From the NCBI RefSeq assembly GCF_048066175.1, contig NZ_JBLTXA010000017.1, forward strand, positions 25,244 to 89,243: a DNA stretch of 64,000 nt, written 5' to 3'. Below, piece after piece: positions 26,305 to 36,047 of the stretch; positions within the stretch are counted from its first letter, which is position 1, and every line of letters begins with the position of its first letter. The DNA is from Niveispirillum fermenti. GTDB taxonomy: Bacteria > Pseudomonadota > Alphaproteobacteria > Azospirillales > Azospirillaceae. Under the pieces are notes generated by a model, which worked only from the letters and a program-made list of their open reading frames with translations, was not told the DNA's origin and did no database searches. Both the position numbers and the translations under genes were made by a program.

Positions 26305-26332
26305 AGGCGGCATTCACATGCGAATGCCGCCT
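26305..26332. repeat. Hairpin following repeat copy 4
   Basis: AGGCGGCATTC (26305-26315) pairs perfectly with GAATGCCGCCT (26322-26332) over 11 bp. There is no T tract. It sits after the composite repeat as the extra hairpins do at copy 1. The rest of the gap up to 26501 should contain the esterase promoter, which I could not define. Confidence 0.65.
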
Positions 26333-26501
26333 GTCGCCGTTCGGGTTGTGTCAAGAAGGCCGCAATCACCGGAATAATGCGCGCGCGGGCCCTGCTTCCC
26401 TAACGTCACCCCCTTTCACTGTCCGTGGGCTTTGGATACCGTTGGTGCGTGCAGAAACGGGCGCACATGAACGCAGCCCGGACTGTGGGAGGAATGATTT
26501 G

Positions 26502-28379
26502 ATGACCAACCGTCTTCTCGGCGGCACCGCTGTGGCCGCCATCCTGTCCCTGTCCGCCTTTGCCGGCGCCACGACCGTTGCCCAGGCGCAACTGGCCGAT
26601 GTCAATTCCATGATCGTCTTCGGCGACAGCCTGAGCGACACGGACAACCTGAAGAACCTGGACCCTGCCAGCCGGCCGGGCGCGCCTTATGTGAACGGCC
26701 GGTTCTCCAACGGTCCCGTCTGGGCCGAGACGCTTTCCGCCACGCGGGGCTGGACCCTGGACGGCCGTGCCTATGGCGGTGCGCGGGCCACCCGCAACAC
26801 CCCCATCGACCTGACGGCGCAGGTGAGCGCCTATCTGGCCGGCGGGCGCACCATTTCCGCCAACAGCATGGTTGGCATCTGGATCGGCGGCAATGACTAC
26901 ATCGCCGTGCTGACCCAGCCGCAATCGAACCCGACCGCCGCCGCGCAGGCCGCCATCGCCGCCACGGCGGGCGCCATCACGACGCAGGCCGGCCGCCTCT
27001 ACAGCGCCGGCGCGCGTCAGTTCGTGCTGGTCAACCTGCCGCCGCTGGGCTCCATCCCGCTGACCAGCGGCCTGTCGGCCAGCGACAAGGCCGCCGCCAA
27101 TACGGTGGCCGACCTGCATGCCGAAGCCATCCGCGCCGCCGCCGGGGCCCTGCGCCAGCAGGGGGCCACGGTGACCGTGGTCGATGCCAAGGCCCTGTTC
27201 CAGGACATGCTGGCCAACCCGTCCACCTATGGCTTCAACAATATCACCGTTCCCTGCTATGCCCCGCTGGGGCCGGGGGGCTCGCTGGTGCCCACGGGTG
27301 CCTGCGCCACGGCGGCGGGGGCCGCGGGCTCCGTCTTCTTCGACGCGCTGCACCCGACCACGGCCGCCCATAATGTGGTGGCACAGTTCGCAGACGGCAC
27401 CCTGTCCAGTGCGTTCGAGGCACCGGCCGCCCTGGCCACCAGCACGGAAGCCGCCCAGCGCCTGATGGATCTGGCCAATGACGGGCTGTCGGCCCGAATG
27501 GCCGGTGCCCGCACGGGTCAGGCCTCCGTCAATGTCGTCGGCGCGCAGGCCGGACAGGATGGCCGGTTCGGCCTTTTCAGCTTCGGCAGCTATCTGACCG
27601 GTGACCGCAAGCCCGTGCGCGGCCAGCTCGGCTATGATTATGACGGCTTCAATGCCGGCCTGGGCATCGACTATCAGGTCGACCAGCATGTCATCGCCGG
27701 CGTGGCCGTCAGCTATGGCAAGATCAACCTGGATACGGACGGCAATTATTCCAGCCTGGACGCCAAGGCCGTCAACCTGACCACCTATGTCACGGCCGCC
27801 ATGGACGCGATGTGGGTCGATGCGGCCCTGTCCTACAGCTTCGATGATTACAAGTCCGACCGCATCACGCGGTTCAGCCCCTATCCCACCGCCCACAGCG
27901 ACTTCAAGGGCAATACCTATGCCGTATCCGGCACGGTCGGCTATACGCCCGTGGCCGGCAGCTTCGCCATGGGTCCCGTTGTCGGCCTGCGCTACGCCAA
28001 GACTCGGGTGGAAGGGTTCAGCGAGACCGGCGGCGGCCCGCTGGCCCTGCGCTGGGATGATTTCGATGCCGAGAGCCTGGTGGGCAGCATCGGCGGCCAG
28101 ATCAGCGGCGTGGGCACCAGCTTCATCCCGCAGGTCCGGCTGGCTTACGAATATGAAATGAAGGGCGACACGCGGGCCATCACGGGCCACTTCGCCAATG
28201 GTGAACTGGTCGGCACCGATCCGGGTGCCGGCAAGCGCGGGCATCTGGCCATCGGGGCCGGACTGGTCCATGAGACGGCGGACAATGTCGCGGTCTCGCT
28301 GGGCTATGTCGGGCGCTTCGCGGCCGGTGGCGACCGCAGGGACCATGCGCTGTCGGCGCATCTCAAGATCGGCTTCTGA
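26502..28379 (+). CDS. Autotransporter esterase with GDSL (SGNH) passenger domain
   Basis: The protein has 625 residues from the ATG at 26502, which has GGGAGGA about 8 nt upstream. A signal peptide ends near AQAQ (about residue 30). The passenger is an SGNH hydrolase with all four blocks: VFGDSLSD (Ser43), GRFSNGPVW, WIGGNDY, and DALHPT with Asp/His. From about residue 350 to the end is an autotransporter beta-barrel, alternating short strands and closing LKIGF with a terminal phenylalanine. It should be exported and held on the outer membrane like EstA of Pseudomonas, cleaving lipid or ester substrates. Monocistronic, with a terminator after the stop. Confidence 0.92.
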   Translation: MTNRLLGGTAVAAILSLSAFAGATTVAQAQLADVNSMIVFGDSLSDTDNLKNLDPASRPGAPYVNGRFSNGPVWAETLSATRGWTLDGRAYGGARATRNTPIDLTAQVSAYLAGGRTISANSMVGIWIGGNDYIAVLTQPQSNPTAAAQAAIAATAGAITTQAGRLYSAGARQFVLVNLPPLGSIPLTSGLSASDKAAANTVADLHAEAIRAAAGALRQQGATVTVVDAKALFQDMLANPSTYGFNNITVPCYAPLGPGGSLVPTGACATAAGAAGSVFFDALHPTTAAHNVVAQFADGTLSSAFEAPAALATSTEAAQRLMDLANDGLSARMAGARTGQASVNVVGAQAGQDGRFGLFSFGSYLTGDRKPVRGQLGYDYDGFNAGLGIDYQVDQHVIAGVAVSYGKINLDTDGNYSSLDAKAVNLTTYVTAAMDAMWVDAALSYSFDDYKSDRITRFSPYPTAHSDFKGNTYAVSGTVGYTPVAGSFAMGPVVGLRYAKTRVEGFSETGGGPLALRWDDFDAESLVGSIGGQISGVGTSFIPQVRLAYEYEMKGDTRAITGHFANGELVGTDPGAGKRGHLAIGAGLVHETADNVAVSLGYVGRFAAGGDRRDHALSAHLKIGF

Positions 28380-28407
28380 GGGACAGGCGACAGGCTCAGA
28401 TAGCCAG

Positions 28408-28441
28408 GGGCCGCGGCGGGCAACCGTCGCGGCCCTTTTTT
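28408..28441 (+). terminator. Terminator of the GDSL autotransporter gene
   Basis: GGGCCGCGGC pairs with GTCGCGGCCC (one G-T pair) around an 8-nt loop and is followed by six T. It begins 28 nt after the stop codon. Confidence 0.88.
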
Positions 28442-28538
28442 CATGGCCGGTTCCCGCCCTGCCGTTTCCTTCCCTGCGGTGCTGATCACGGTTCGGGAAG
28501 GGTGGGGGCTCGGGGAGGGTGGGCAACGGACAAAGCTC

Positions 28539-28577
28539 AAAAAAAACCCTGGCGACGGCAGTGCCGGATCGCCAGGG
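28539..28577 (-). terminator. Terminator of the DUF1302-DUF1329-YCF48-RND cluster
   Basis: On the minus strand CCCTGGCGA and TCGCCAGGG form a perfect 9-bp stem followed by eight T. It lies about 65 nt past the RND gene's stop. Confidence 0.9.
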
Positions 28578-28643
28578 CCAATCCCCCCAACCCGATAACC
28601 GTCGGCACCCCACCTGCCGACGATCCGGGACCAGGATCGAGGA

Positions 28644-31016
28644 TCAGTGCGCCGCGTAGGTCCGCTTGGACGCGCGACGCACCTCCGCCTCATATAGTTT
28701 CGGGAAAATCTTGTAGAGCAGCGCCGCCACGGCCGGCAGCAGCACGATGGCGCCGATCATGTTGGCCAGGAAGATGAAGGTCAGCAGCACGCCCATATCG
28801 GCCTGGAACTTCAGGTCGGAGAAAATCCAGGTCGCCGTGGCCACGGCCAGCGTCAGGCCCGTGAACAGCACCGAACTGCCGGTCTCCTGCAAGGTGCGGT
28901 AATAGGCCTCCGCGAAATTCAGCCCGTGCTTCAGATAGCTTTGCAGGCGATTGAAGATATAGAGCCCGTAATCCACGCCGATGCCAACGCCCAGCGCTGC
29001 CGCCGGCAGGGTGGAAATCTTCAGCCCGATACCAAGCCATGTCATCATCGCGTTGCACAGGATCGACACGACGATCAGCGGCAGCACCGCAGCCAGCGAG
29101 CCGACGACCGACCGGAAAGTGATCAGGCAGAACGTGATGACAGTGACATAGACCAGCAGCAGCATCGGCTTTTCCGCCGACATCACGGCCTGGTTGGTGG
29201 CGGCCATCACGCCGACATTGCCGGTGGCCAGGTTGAACGCCACCGTCTCCGACGGGTTGTCCTTCTTGTACTGTTCGACGGCATCAACGATGCGCTGGAT
29301 GGTGCCGGCCATGTGATCCTTGGTGAAGATCATGACGGGCATGACGGAACAGTTGGAATTCAGCAGCCCGGTGGATGTCTCGATGGGCGTCACGGACCGC
29401 ACCAGCACCTGGGAATTGCGGGGCAGCACGCGCCAATTCAGGTTGCCCTCGTTCCAGCCCGCATTCACCACCTTCATGGCCGTGGCCATGGACATGGCGG
29501 ACTGCACCCCCTCCACATTGGAGATGGCCCAGGTGAAATCGTCGATCTGCTTGATGATGTCGTAATCGATGCAACCATCATCCTTGGTTTCCGCGATGAC
29601 CTGGATGACGTCCACACCGATGGCGAATCGATCGACGATCAGTTGCGCATCCTGATTGTAACGGCTGTCGGGCCAAAGTTCGGGCACGCCCGCCTCGGTA
29701 TCGCCCACCGTCATATGCCGCTGTTCCCAAGCGGAGAAGCCGAAAATGGCCAGGCCGATCAGCACCATGATCGAAGCGCCCTTGGGCCGCGCGAAGGCGG
29801 CGAGCCAGCCCCAGACACGGTCGAACCGGTCCACCTGCCCCGCCACACGCGACTGATACTTCGTCCCCAGCGGCAGATAGGACAGAACCACGGGCAGCAC
29901 CCACAGATGGGTGATGATGATGATGATCATGCCCACCGACGCCGCGACGGCCAGTTCCTGGATCATGCGGATCTGGATGATCGCGATGGTCAGGAAGGCC
30001 AGGGCATCGGTGAACAGGGCCGAGGCGCCGGGCACCAGAAGCCGTTCGAAGCTGGTCCGCGCCGCCGTATAGGCGTCCGCCCCCTTGCCCATTTCCTGCG
30101 AGATGGTGCCGACATTCTGCACGCCGTGCGAAATGGCGATGGCGAACACCAGGAAGGGAACCAGGATGGACAGAGGGTCGATGCCATATCCCAATATGAC
30201 CAGCAGCCCGAACTGCCAGATCACGGTGCAGAGCGAGATGCCCAGCATGGCAAAGGTCAGCATCCAGCTTTTGCCATAGCCGTAAACCAGAACGGCCGTG
30301 ATGACGAAGGCGATGCCGAAGAACATCACCACGCTCGCGGCGCCATCTGCGATGTCGCCCATGGCCTTGGCAAAGCCGATGATATGGACCTGGATCCGGT
30401 CATCCTCGTACTTCTGGCGGATATCCTCCAGTTGCTTGGCGACCGCCATGTAATCCAGCTTCTCGCCTGTGCGCGGGTCGGTTTCCACCAACTGCACACT
30501 GACCAGGGCCGCCGTGAAATCCTCCGCCACCAGACGCCCGACCTGTCCCGATTTCAGGACATTCTCACGCACGATGGGCAGCCATTCCGGCGTCGGCTGG
30601 AACTCGGCGGGAATGACGTTGCCGCCCGCGAACCCGTCCTCCACGATCTCGATGAAACGGACATTGGGCGTGAAGATGCTGGTCACGCTGGCCCGGTCAA
30701 CGCCGGGAACGAAAAACACCTCGTCCGTGACCTGTTTCAGCCGGGCCATGAATTCCGGCGTGTAGATATCCCCTTCCTTCACCGACAGGGCCACCAGCAC
30801 GCGGTTGGCGCCCCCGAATTCCTTCATGTGCTTGGTGAAGGTCTGCATATAGGGATGATCGAGCGGCAGGGTCTTCTCGAACCCGGCATCGACGCGCAGC
30901 TTGGCGCCCTGCCAGCCCATGAAGGCGGTCAGGATCGCGAACACGACCAGTACCAGAAGCCGGTACCGGAAGGTCCATTTTTCAAGCCGGAACAGGAAGG
31001 ACGGGGATTGGGACAT
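28644..31016 (-). CDS. RND-superfamily (MMPL/HAE3-type) inner-membrane transporter
   Basis: This 790-residue protein has the layout of single-chain RND exporters of the MMPL/HAE3 group. One membrane segment (about 17-35) precedes a large periplasmic domain, then a block of five or more segments (about 215-400). A second periplasmic domain and a final block (about 620-775) follow, with GVGIGVDYGLYIFNRLQSYL and the closing FIFLANMIGAIVLLPAVAALL. Such proteins move hydrophobic lipids or hopanoids using the proton gradient. It is the last gene of a cluster with DUF1302, DUF1329 and YCF48 genes, 41 nt after the YCF48 gene, so it is probably the energy-coupled pump of that system. Confidence 0.9.
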   Translation of the reverse strand: MSQSPSFLFRLEKWTFRYRLLVLVVFAILTAFMGWQGAKLRVDAGFEKTLPLDHPYMQTFTKHMKEFGGANRVLVALSVKEGDIYTPEFMARLKQVTDEVFFVPGVDRASVTSIFTPNVRFIEIVEDGFAGGNVIPAEFQPTPEWLPIVRENVLKSGQVGRLVAEDFTAALVSVQLVETDPRTGEKLDYMAVAKQLEDIRQKYEDDRIQVHIIGFAKAMGDIADGAASVVMFFGIAFVITAVLVYGYGKSWMLTFAMLGISLCTVIWQFGLLVILGYGIDPLSILVPFLVFAIAISHGVQNVGTISQEMGKGADAYTAARTSFERLLVPGASALFTDALAFLTIAIIQIRMIQELAVAASVGMIIIIITHLWVLPVVLSYLPLGTKYQSRVAGQVDRFDRVWGWLAAFARPKGASIMVLIGLAIFGFSAWEQRHMTVGDTEAGVPELWPDSRYNQDAQLIVDRFAIGVDVIQVIAETKDDGCIDYDIIKQIDDFTWAISNVEGVQSAMSMATAMKVVNAGWNEGNLNWRVLPRNSQVLVRSVTPIETSTGLLNSNCSVMPVMIFTKDHMAGTIQRIVDAVEQYKKDNPSETVAFNLATGNVGVMAATNQAVMSAEKPMLLLVYVTVITFCLITFRSVVGSLAAVLPLIVVSILCNAMMTWLGIGLKISTLPAAALGVGIGVDYGLYIFNRLQSYLKHGLNFAEAYYRTLQETGSSVLFTGLTLAVATATWIFSDLKFQADMGVLLTFIFLANMIGAIVLLPAVAALLYKIFPKLYEAEVRRASKRTYAAH

Positions 31017-31057
31017 ATCGCTTCGCCTTGGGCATCAAGGGATCGGGTCGGGCGGGA

Positions 31058-32026
31058 TCAGGGATTGGCCGTGAGCGGGCCCGCTTCCCCAAGCAGGATG
31101 ACCTGGCCACCGGCGGCCTGAATGACATCCGCCAGACCGACACGGTCGGGGCGCTGGATGCCGGAGAAGGTGCGGCCGCCATCCTTGCTGGTCAGCACAG
31201 TGCCCTGGGCGCCCACCAGCACGACCGAACCATCGGCCAGCACGGCGCCACCCATCAGGCCCGCCGTGGTGCCGCTGTCGATGGCGGTCCAGGTCTGGCC
31301 GGCATCATCGGTGCGCAGGATGTTGCCCTGCAGGCCGTAAACGAGAAAGCTCTGCGGTCCCAACGCCAGCGCATCGAAGAAGGAACCATCATAGGGTGCC
31401 GCCAGCGGGGTCCAGGTGGCGCCGGCATCCGTGCTGACCAGCGTCGTTCCCGCCTCCCCTGCAATCAGCCGGCTTTCGGGGGTCGGCGCGACGATGGCAT
31501 TGAAATGGAAATCACTGTCGCTGATCATCCGGCTTTCCCAGGTGGCACCGCCATCGGCCGTCTCCAGGTACAGGCCATAGGCACCGACGGCGATCCCGTG
31601 CCGGCCATCGGCACTGAACAGCACATCCATCAGCGGCTGCTCCAGCTCGGGCTCGGCATACTGGACCTGCCAGGTCTCGCCAGCATCGGCGGTGTGCAGG
31701 ATGACGGCATCGTGCCCGACGGCCCAGCCCTGCCGATCGTCGGCAAAGGCAACACCGGTCAGGGCGGCATTGGCCGGCACCGCGACCTGTCGCCATGACG
31801 CACCATTGTCATCGGACAGCAGGATGTGCCCGCGCTCGCCCACGGCAACCAGCCGGTCCCCCGCCCTGGCAGCCCCCAGGATCAGCGAATGCACCGCCAG
31901 CGGCGCCATGACGGCCGGCCGCAGGGCCGGTATCCTGGCCTCCTGCGCGGCGGCGGGCAGGAGGCCGGCAGCCAGCAGGCAAAGGCCGCCGGCCAGAAGC
32001 CGGGTGACAAGGGGGACACACACCAT
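31058..32026 (-). CDS. YCF48/BNR-repeat periplasmic protein of the RND cluster
   Basis: From the ATG at 32024-32026 the product has 322 residues; a start 12 codons upstream is possible. A signal peptide (VTRLLAGGLCLLAAGLLPAAAQ) is followed by a beta-propeller of Ycf48/BNR repeats, with recurring DDNGASW, ADAGETW, ADGGATW, TDAGATW, DDAGQTW and KDGGRTF at about 40-residue spacing, six blades visible. In cyanobacteria Ycf48 helps assemble photosystem II, which is irrelevant here. In this cluster the propeller more likely bridges or stabilises the transporter in the periplasm (inference). Confidence 0.88.
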   Translation of the reverse strand: MVCVPLVTRLLAGGLCLLAAGLLPAAAQEARIPALRPAVMAPLAVHSLILGAARAGDRLVAVGERGHILLSDDNGASWRQVAVPANAALTGVAFADDRQGWAVGHDAVILHTADAGETWQVQYAEPELEQPLMDVLFSADGRHGIAVGAYGLYLETADGGATWESRMISDSDFHFNAIVAPTPESRLIAGEAGTTLVSTDAGATWTPLAAPYDGSFFDALALGPQSFLVYGLQGNILRTDDAGQTWTAIDSGTTAGLMGGAVLADGSVVLVGAQGTVLTSKDGGRTFSGIQRPDRVGLADVIQAAGGQVILLGEAGPLTANP

Positions 32027-32199
32027 TTCGCTCACCGAACCTTGCTGGACAGGGTTACCCATGGATGCTCACAGAAGCATCGAAAGGATTCCAGACTTAA
32101 AAACCGGAAATTGCCGGCGCCCAACGCTTCATGACCGTGACGATGACGGCGCGTTGCAGCAGGCCGTCGGGCGACGGCTAAAATCAAAGAGACGGCAAA

Positions 32200-32229
32200 G
32201 GGCCGACCGGTTTCACGACCGGCCGGCCC
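32200..32229 (-). terminator. Stem-loop between DUF1329 and YCF48 genes
   Basis: GGGCCGACCGGT pairs with ACCGGCCGGCCC (one G-T pair) 17 nt after the DUF1329 stop. Only a short T tract follows on the minus strand, so it may be a weak terminator or an mRNA-stabilising hairpin that lowers expression of the two downstream genes. A smaller GCCGTC/GACGGC hairpin follows (32163-32178). Confidence 0.55.
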
Positions 32230-32245
32230 CCTATCCGAGCCTTGA

Positions 32246-33586
32246 TCAGCGCACGCCGGCCCGGCGCAGGCTGTCGGGCGAGAAGTCGGCGTCCGTCAGG
32301 CTGGCATCGAACTTGTACGGCGGCTCCTGATTGTCCAGGCCGATCAGCGTGTAGCGGCCGGACTGCAGGTCATAGAGCGTGTCCAGCGTCGACCAGAAGA
32401 CATTCGCGGAATAATACTGGACCGGGTGGGTTTCACCCACGCGCCACATCTCGCCACGGGCATCCAGATGGTCGGCAACCAGGATCTGCCAGCTATCCTC
32501 GTCGATATAGAAGCGGCGCTTGGCATAGATGTGGCTGGTGCCCTGCCGCAGGGTCGCTTCCACCACCCAGACGCGGTGCAACTCGTACCGGGCCAGGTCC
32601 TGGTTGATATGGCCGGGCTTGATGATGTCGTCATACCGGGTGTCGGCCGAATGCAGCTTGTAGGAATTGTACGGTACGTACATTTCCTGACGGCCGACCA
32701 GCTTCCATTCATACCGGTCCGGCGCACCGGAATAGACGTCGAAATTGTCGGTGGTGCGCAAACCGTCCGACGCCGTGCCGGGATTGTCATAGGCAACGTT
32801 GGGCGCGCGGCGCACCCGACGCTGGCCGGGATTATAGGTCCAGGCCGACCGCGGCTCCTTCACCTGGTTGATGGTCTCATGCACCAGCAGGATTTCGCCG
32901 GCCAGACGGGCCGGGCTGACCACCTCCTGCAGGAAATAGAGCGAAGTGTTGTTCCGGGTGCCGCCGGGCGCCTGGTATAGATACTTCACCTTCTCTTCCA
33001 GCATGATCAGCGTGTAGCTGCCATTGACCTGGGGATTGGCCTGGCCCACGCGGCGCACCGTCGCCGCCTCGCCGCGATAACGCAGCAGGTGGTTCCAGAC
33101 GGCTTCCACGCCTTCCTTCGGCACGGGGAAGGGAACGCCTTCCTTGGCACCTTCCACGCCGTTGCCGCCATCGGCCAGCTTGGCCCGGCTGGCATTGGCG
33201 ATGGTCTCGTCATAGATGCGCTGGGGCAGGGCTGCCGTGCGGCGCGTCTGATAGACGTTCATCTTGTAGTCGGGATAGCGCTTCAGAAGGGCCTTCAGAC
33301 CTTCCGGCAGCTTATCCTCATACTGCGCCATGTTGGCACCGGTGATGGTGAACAGCACCTTGTCCTGCGGGAACGGATCGACCTCGATCGTTCCCTGCTT
33401 CCAGTTGGCGGGCGGCGTGGTCAGACCGCCGGTCCATTCGGGGATGGAGCCATCGGCGTTGCCGGCCTTGATGGCCCCCATCGGGGTCAGGGTCTTGCCC
33501 AGATCGGCGGCGCTCTGCGCCAGGGCGGGAAGGCTGAAGGCCAGGGCGACGACGCCACCCAGCAGTACGGATTTCATGCGGAACAT
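32246..33586 (-). CDS. DUF1329 outer-membrane-sorting-like protein
   Basis: The product has 446 residues. A signal peptide (LLGGVVALAFSLPALAQ) precedes the domain, which starts LGKTLTPMGAIKAGNADGSIPEWTGGL, typical of DUF1329. The fold of this family is related to LolB/LolA-like lipid-binding proteins. It has AGGAGGAAACGC directly before the ATG, the same ribosome binding site as the DUF1302 gene 38 nt upstream, so the two are probably made in similar amounts. A role in carrying a hydrophobic substrate across the periplasm is inferred from the fold and neighbours. Confidence 0.88.
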   Translation of the reverse strand: MFRMKSVLLGGVVALAFSLPALAQSAADLGKTLTPMGAIKAGNADGSIPEWTGGLTTPPANWKQGTIEVDPFPQDKVLFTITGANMAQYEDKLPEGLKALLKRYPDYKMNVYQTRRTAALPQRIYDETIANASRAKLADGGNGVEGAKEGVPFPVPKEGVEAVWNHLLRYRGEAATVRRVGQANPQVNGSYTLIMLEEKVKYLYQAPGGTRNNTSLYFLQEVVSPARLAGEILLVHETINQVKEPRSAWTYNPGQRRVRRAPNVAYDNPGTASDGLRTTDNFDVYSGAPDRYEWKLVGRQEMYVPYNSYKLHSADTRYDDIIKPGHINQDLARYELHRVWVVEATLRQGTSHIYAKRRFYIDEDSWQILVADHLDARGEMWRVGETHPVQYYSANVFWSTLDTLYDLQSGRYTLIGLDNQEPPYKFDASLTDADFSPDSLRRAGVR

Positions 33587-33624
33587 GCGTTTCCTCCTCG
33601 ATCGCTCAGGTCAGTGGCTTGGCG

Positions 33625-35862
33625 TCAGAACGAGTATTTGACGCTGGCCGCGACAAAGTCGCGATCGTTGATCAGGTTGAATTTCCCCGCCCCGAAGAAG
33701 TTGGAATAGGAAAGGTCGACGGTGATCGTCTCGCGCACCACGGCGCGCAGGCCCACGCTGATGGCCTTGCGATCCTCCACGAAATTGCCCAGCGGCGTCG
33801 GCGTCGTGCCGTTCACGTCATGCTGCCAGGAGATGCTGGGGAACAGGTTGATGCCCGGCATGGCGTTCAGATAGTCGAAGCGAACAGCCGCGCGGTAGCC
33901 CCACGAGAAGGCATCGGCGAAACCGTCGGTCGCCAGATCGGCCATGCCGCCGCGGCCCACGAAGGCCGGGTTGCCGCCAACGACCGTGCCGGGCCCTTCC
34001 AGGCGCAGCTCGCTCTTCTTGGGCATGTCGGAAATCCAGGTGCCCCCCACCTCGGCCACCAGCACCCACTGGTCGGCGCCGAAGGCGCGCTCGAACGCCT
34101 TTGTGGCCGTCATCTGGGCCTGGGTCACATCGAACAGTTCCCAGCCCTTGATATGCTGGCCAAAGAACCGGTTGGCCAGATCGGCCGTGATCTGGGCGGC
34201 GTTGGTCCCCTGGATACCGCCCATCTTCTGGACGATCTGGTTGGTGTTGAACAGGGCCGCGGCCTGAACCGCCCCGGTATTGGCACCCACGACCCCACCC
34301 GCCGTGGCGCCTGCCGTCTCGAACGCGGCGCGCGTGCCACCCGGCGAACCCGGAGAGGCGGCGATGCCGGCGCTGATGGCGCCCGCCACAGCCGGGCTGG
34401 CCGCCTGGATCTGTTCGAAGGTCAGACCCGTGAAAGGCGCCAGGGCCGGATTGCTCGCCACGGCGGTGGCCACCGCGGCGTTGAAGGCGGCACTGCCCTG
34501 GGCCCGCCCGGTGGCGGCACCGGTCGCCTGCCCCTGGGAGATGGCGCCCAGGATGGACGGCGCGGCCAGCGTGGCCTGCAGCAACTCCACGTCATCGAGC
34601 TGCAGCGGCTGGTCCTTGCGGAAGCTGACCTCGCCCTGCAGGGAGATGCCGAACGGGATGGTGGTGTTGAAGCTGGCGCCGAACAGCTTGATATCCTCCG
34701 GATATTCGGCACGGTAGCCGGATGCCCGGGTGAAGTTCGACGGATCGGCCTGGAAGGACTGGAAGGAGCCGACCACGGCACTCAGCACGGGCAGGCGCGA
34801 ATGGTAGTTGATGTGGTAGAAGCCGAACTCGGTATTGTTCAGTTCCTCGGAGAAGATGCGCAGCGCCACGCCATACTGGCCGCTGTCACTGGGTCGGTCA
34901 TCCTTCAGACGCGGCACGACGGTGCCGAACGGGGTCAGCGACTGCACGCCGCGCCACGGGTTCAACAGCGGATTCGGGTAAAGGTCGACCGGAAACACGT
35001 TGCCACCGGCAATCGCACCCTGGTTGGGGCTGTCGGTGAACAGGTAATTGCCGAAGCCGATGAAGATGTTCCGGCCGCCCGGTGAAGCCGCATCATTGGT
35101 GGAGAAGAAGGAGCCCGCGGCCTCCGGCTCGGTCTTGTCCCACTTGAACTGATAGAACGCCTCCAGCGAGACATTCTGGTTAAACGAGAAGTTGATATCC
35201 GCCAGGGGCACCGGCAGGAAGCCTTCGCGCAGTTCCGACCCCGGCACGCGCAGGGCCGAGACATCGATCGGGTTGACCGTGTTGATGCCGTTCTGGATGA
35301 AGGTGCTTTCACCCCAGCTCAGCACCTGGTTGCCCAGACGGATATCGATGCTGCTGCCGCTGTCGCCCACGGCGAAATTGCCATAGACGAAGGCATCCAG
35401 CAGGCGGACGTCGCGGCCCACACGCTCAACGGTGTCCGACGACAGATCGAAACGCCCGGTTCGCCCGGCGGCGCTGCTGGACTTCTTGGCGTTGATCACA
35501 TCGTAGAAATAGGTGCCGCGGACGAAGGCACCGAGATTGCCATAGCTCAGCTTCAGTTCGTGCGTGGCGCGGGCCGCCAGCGAAACCAGGCCCTTGTCAT
35601 AGTTCAGGTTGCCGTTGTCGCCATTGATCGAATGGGCGCGACCGCCATTGGCCACGCCGATCAGGTCGGGGTCGGCCCCCTGCACGCGGAACAGCGCGCC
35701 CATGGTCAGCGTCGTATCGAAGCTGCCGCGCAGATCGCCACGGTTGAAGCTGACCGCCTGGGCGGTGCCAACCATCATTATCGGGGCCAGGATGGCCGCG
35801 GCACTGACACCGGACAGAATCCGGCGATCCAAGCGCACCTGCGGCGTCGATTTCCGTGCCAT
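33625..35862 (-). CDS. DUF1302 outer-membrane beta-barrel protein with Ala/Gly-rich insertion
   Basis: The predicted protein has 745 residues. The signal peptide ends near GTAQA (residue 36), followed by FNRGDLRGSFDTTLTMG, the characteristic DUF1302 start. Long stretches of amphipathic strands and the closing ASVKYSF with terminal phenylalanine indicate an outer-membrane barrel. Residues about 429-545 form an Ala/Gly-rich, low-complexity insertion without strand character, which makes the protein longer than the roughly 600-650 residues usual for the family. It is the first gene of the cluster and would provide the outer-membrane end of a DUF1302-DUF1329-YCF48-RND route. Confidence 0.88.
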   Translation of the reverse strand: MARKSTPQVRLDRRILSGVSAAAILAPIMMVGTAQAVSFNRGDLRGSFDTTLTMGALFRVQGADPDLIGVANGGRAHSINGDNGNLNYDKGLVSLAARATHELKLSYGNLGAFVRGTYFYDVINAKKSSSAAGRTGRFDLSSDTVERVGRDVRLLDAFVYGNFAVGDSGSSIDIRLGNQVLSWGESTFIQNGINTVNPIDVSALRVPGSELREGFLPVPLADINFSFNQNVSLEAFYQFKWDKTEPEAAGSFFSTNDAASPGGRNIFIGFGNYLFTDSPNQGAIAGGNVFPVDLYPNPLLNPWRGVQSLTPFGTVVPRLKDDRPSDSGQYGVALRIFSEELNNTEFGFYHINYHSRLPVLSAVVGSFQSFQADPSNFTRASGYRAEYPEDIKLFGASFNTTIPFGISLQGEVSFRKDQPLQLDDVELLQATLAAPSILGAISQGQATGAATGRAQGSAAFNAAVATAVASNPALAPFTGLTFEQIQAASPAVAGAISAGIAASPGSPGGTRAAFETAGATAGGVVGANTGAVQAAALFNTNQIVQKMGGIQGTNAAQITADLANRFFGQHIKGWELFDVTQAQMTATKAFERAFGADQWVLVAEVGGTWISDMPKKSELRLEGPGTVVGGNPAFVGRGGMADLATDGFADAFSWGYRAAVRFDYLNAMPGINLFPSISWQHDVNGTTPTPLGNFVEDRKAISVGLRAVVRETITVDLSYSNFFGAGKFNLINDRDFVAASVKYSF

Positions 35863-36047
35863 GCGTTTCCTCCTCGCATCCCATTCTTATCATTCCCCGG
35901 CGTGGGGCCGGTGGCCGACCCCATCCAAGGGCCGGGGGAATTACGCGCTTTTCTGTCGTAAAGGTGGCTATGTAGGCACGTCAAGGCTTCTATGCGCGAT
36001 CACCTGGGGCGCGCGTCGTTTGGCGCCCGCTTTGGCAAAAAAGACAC

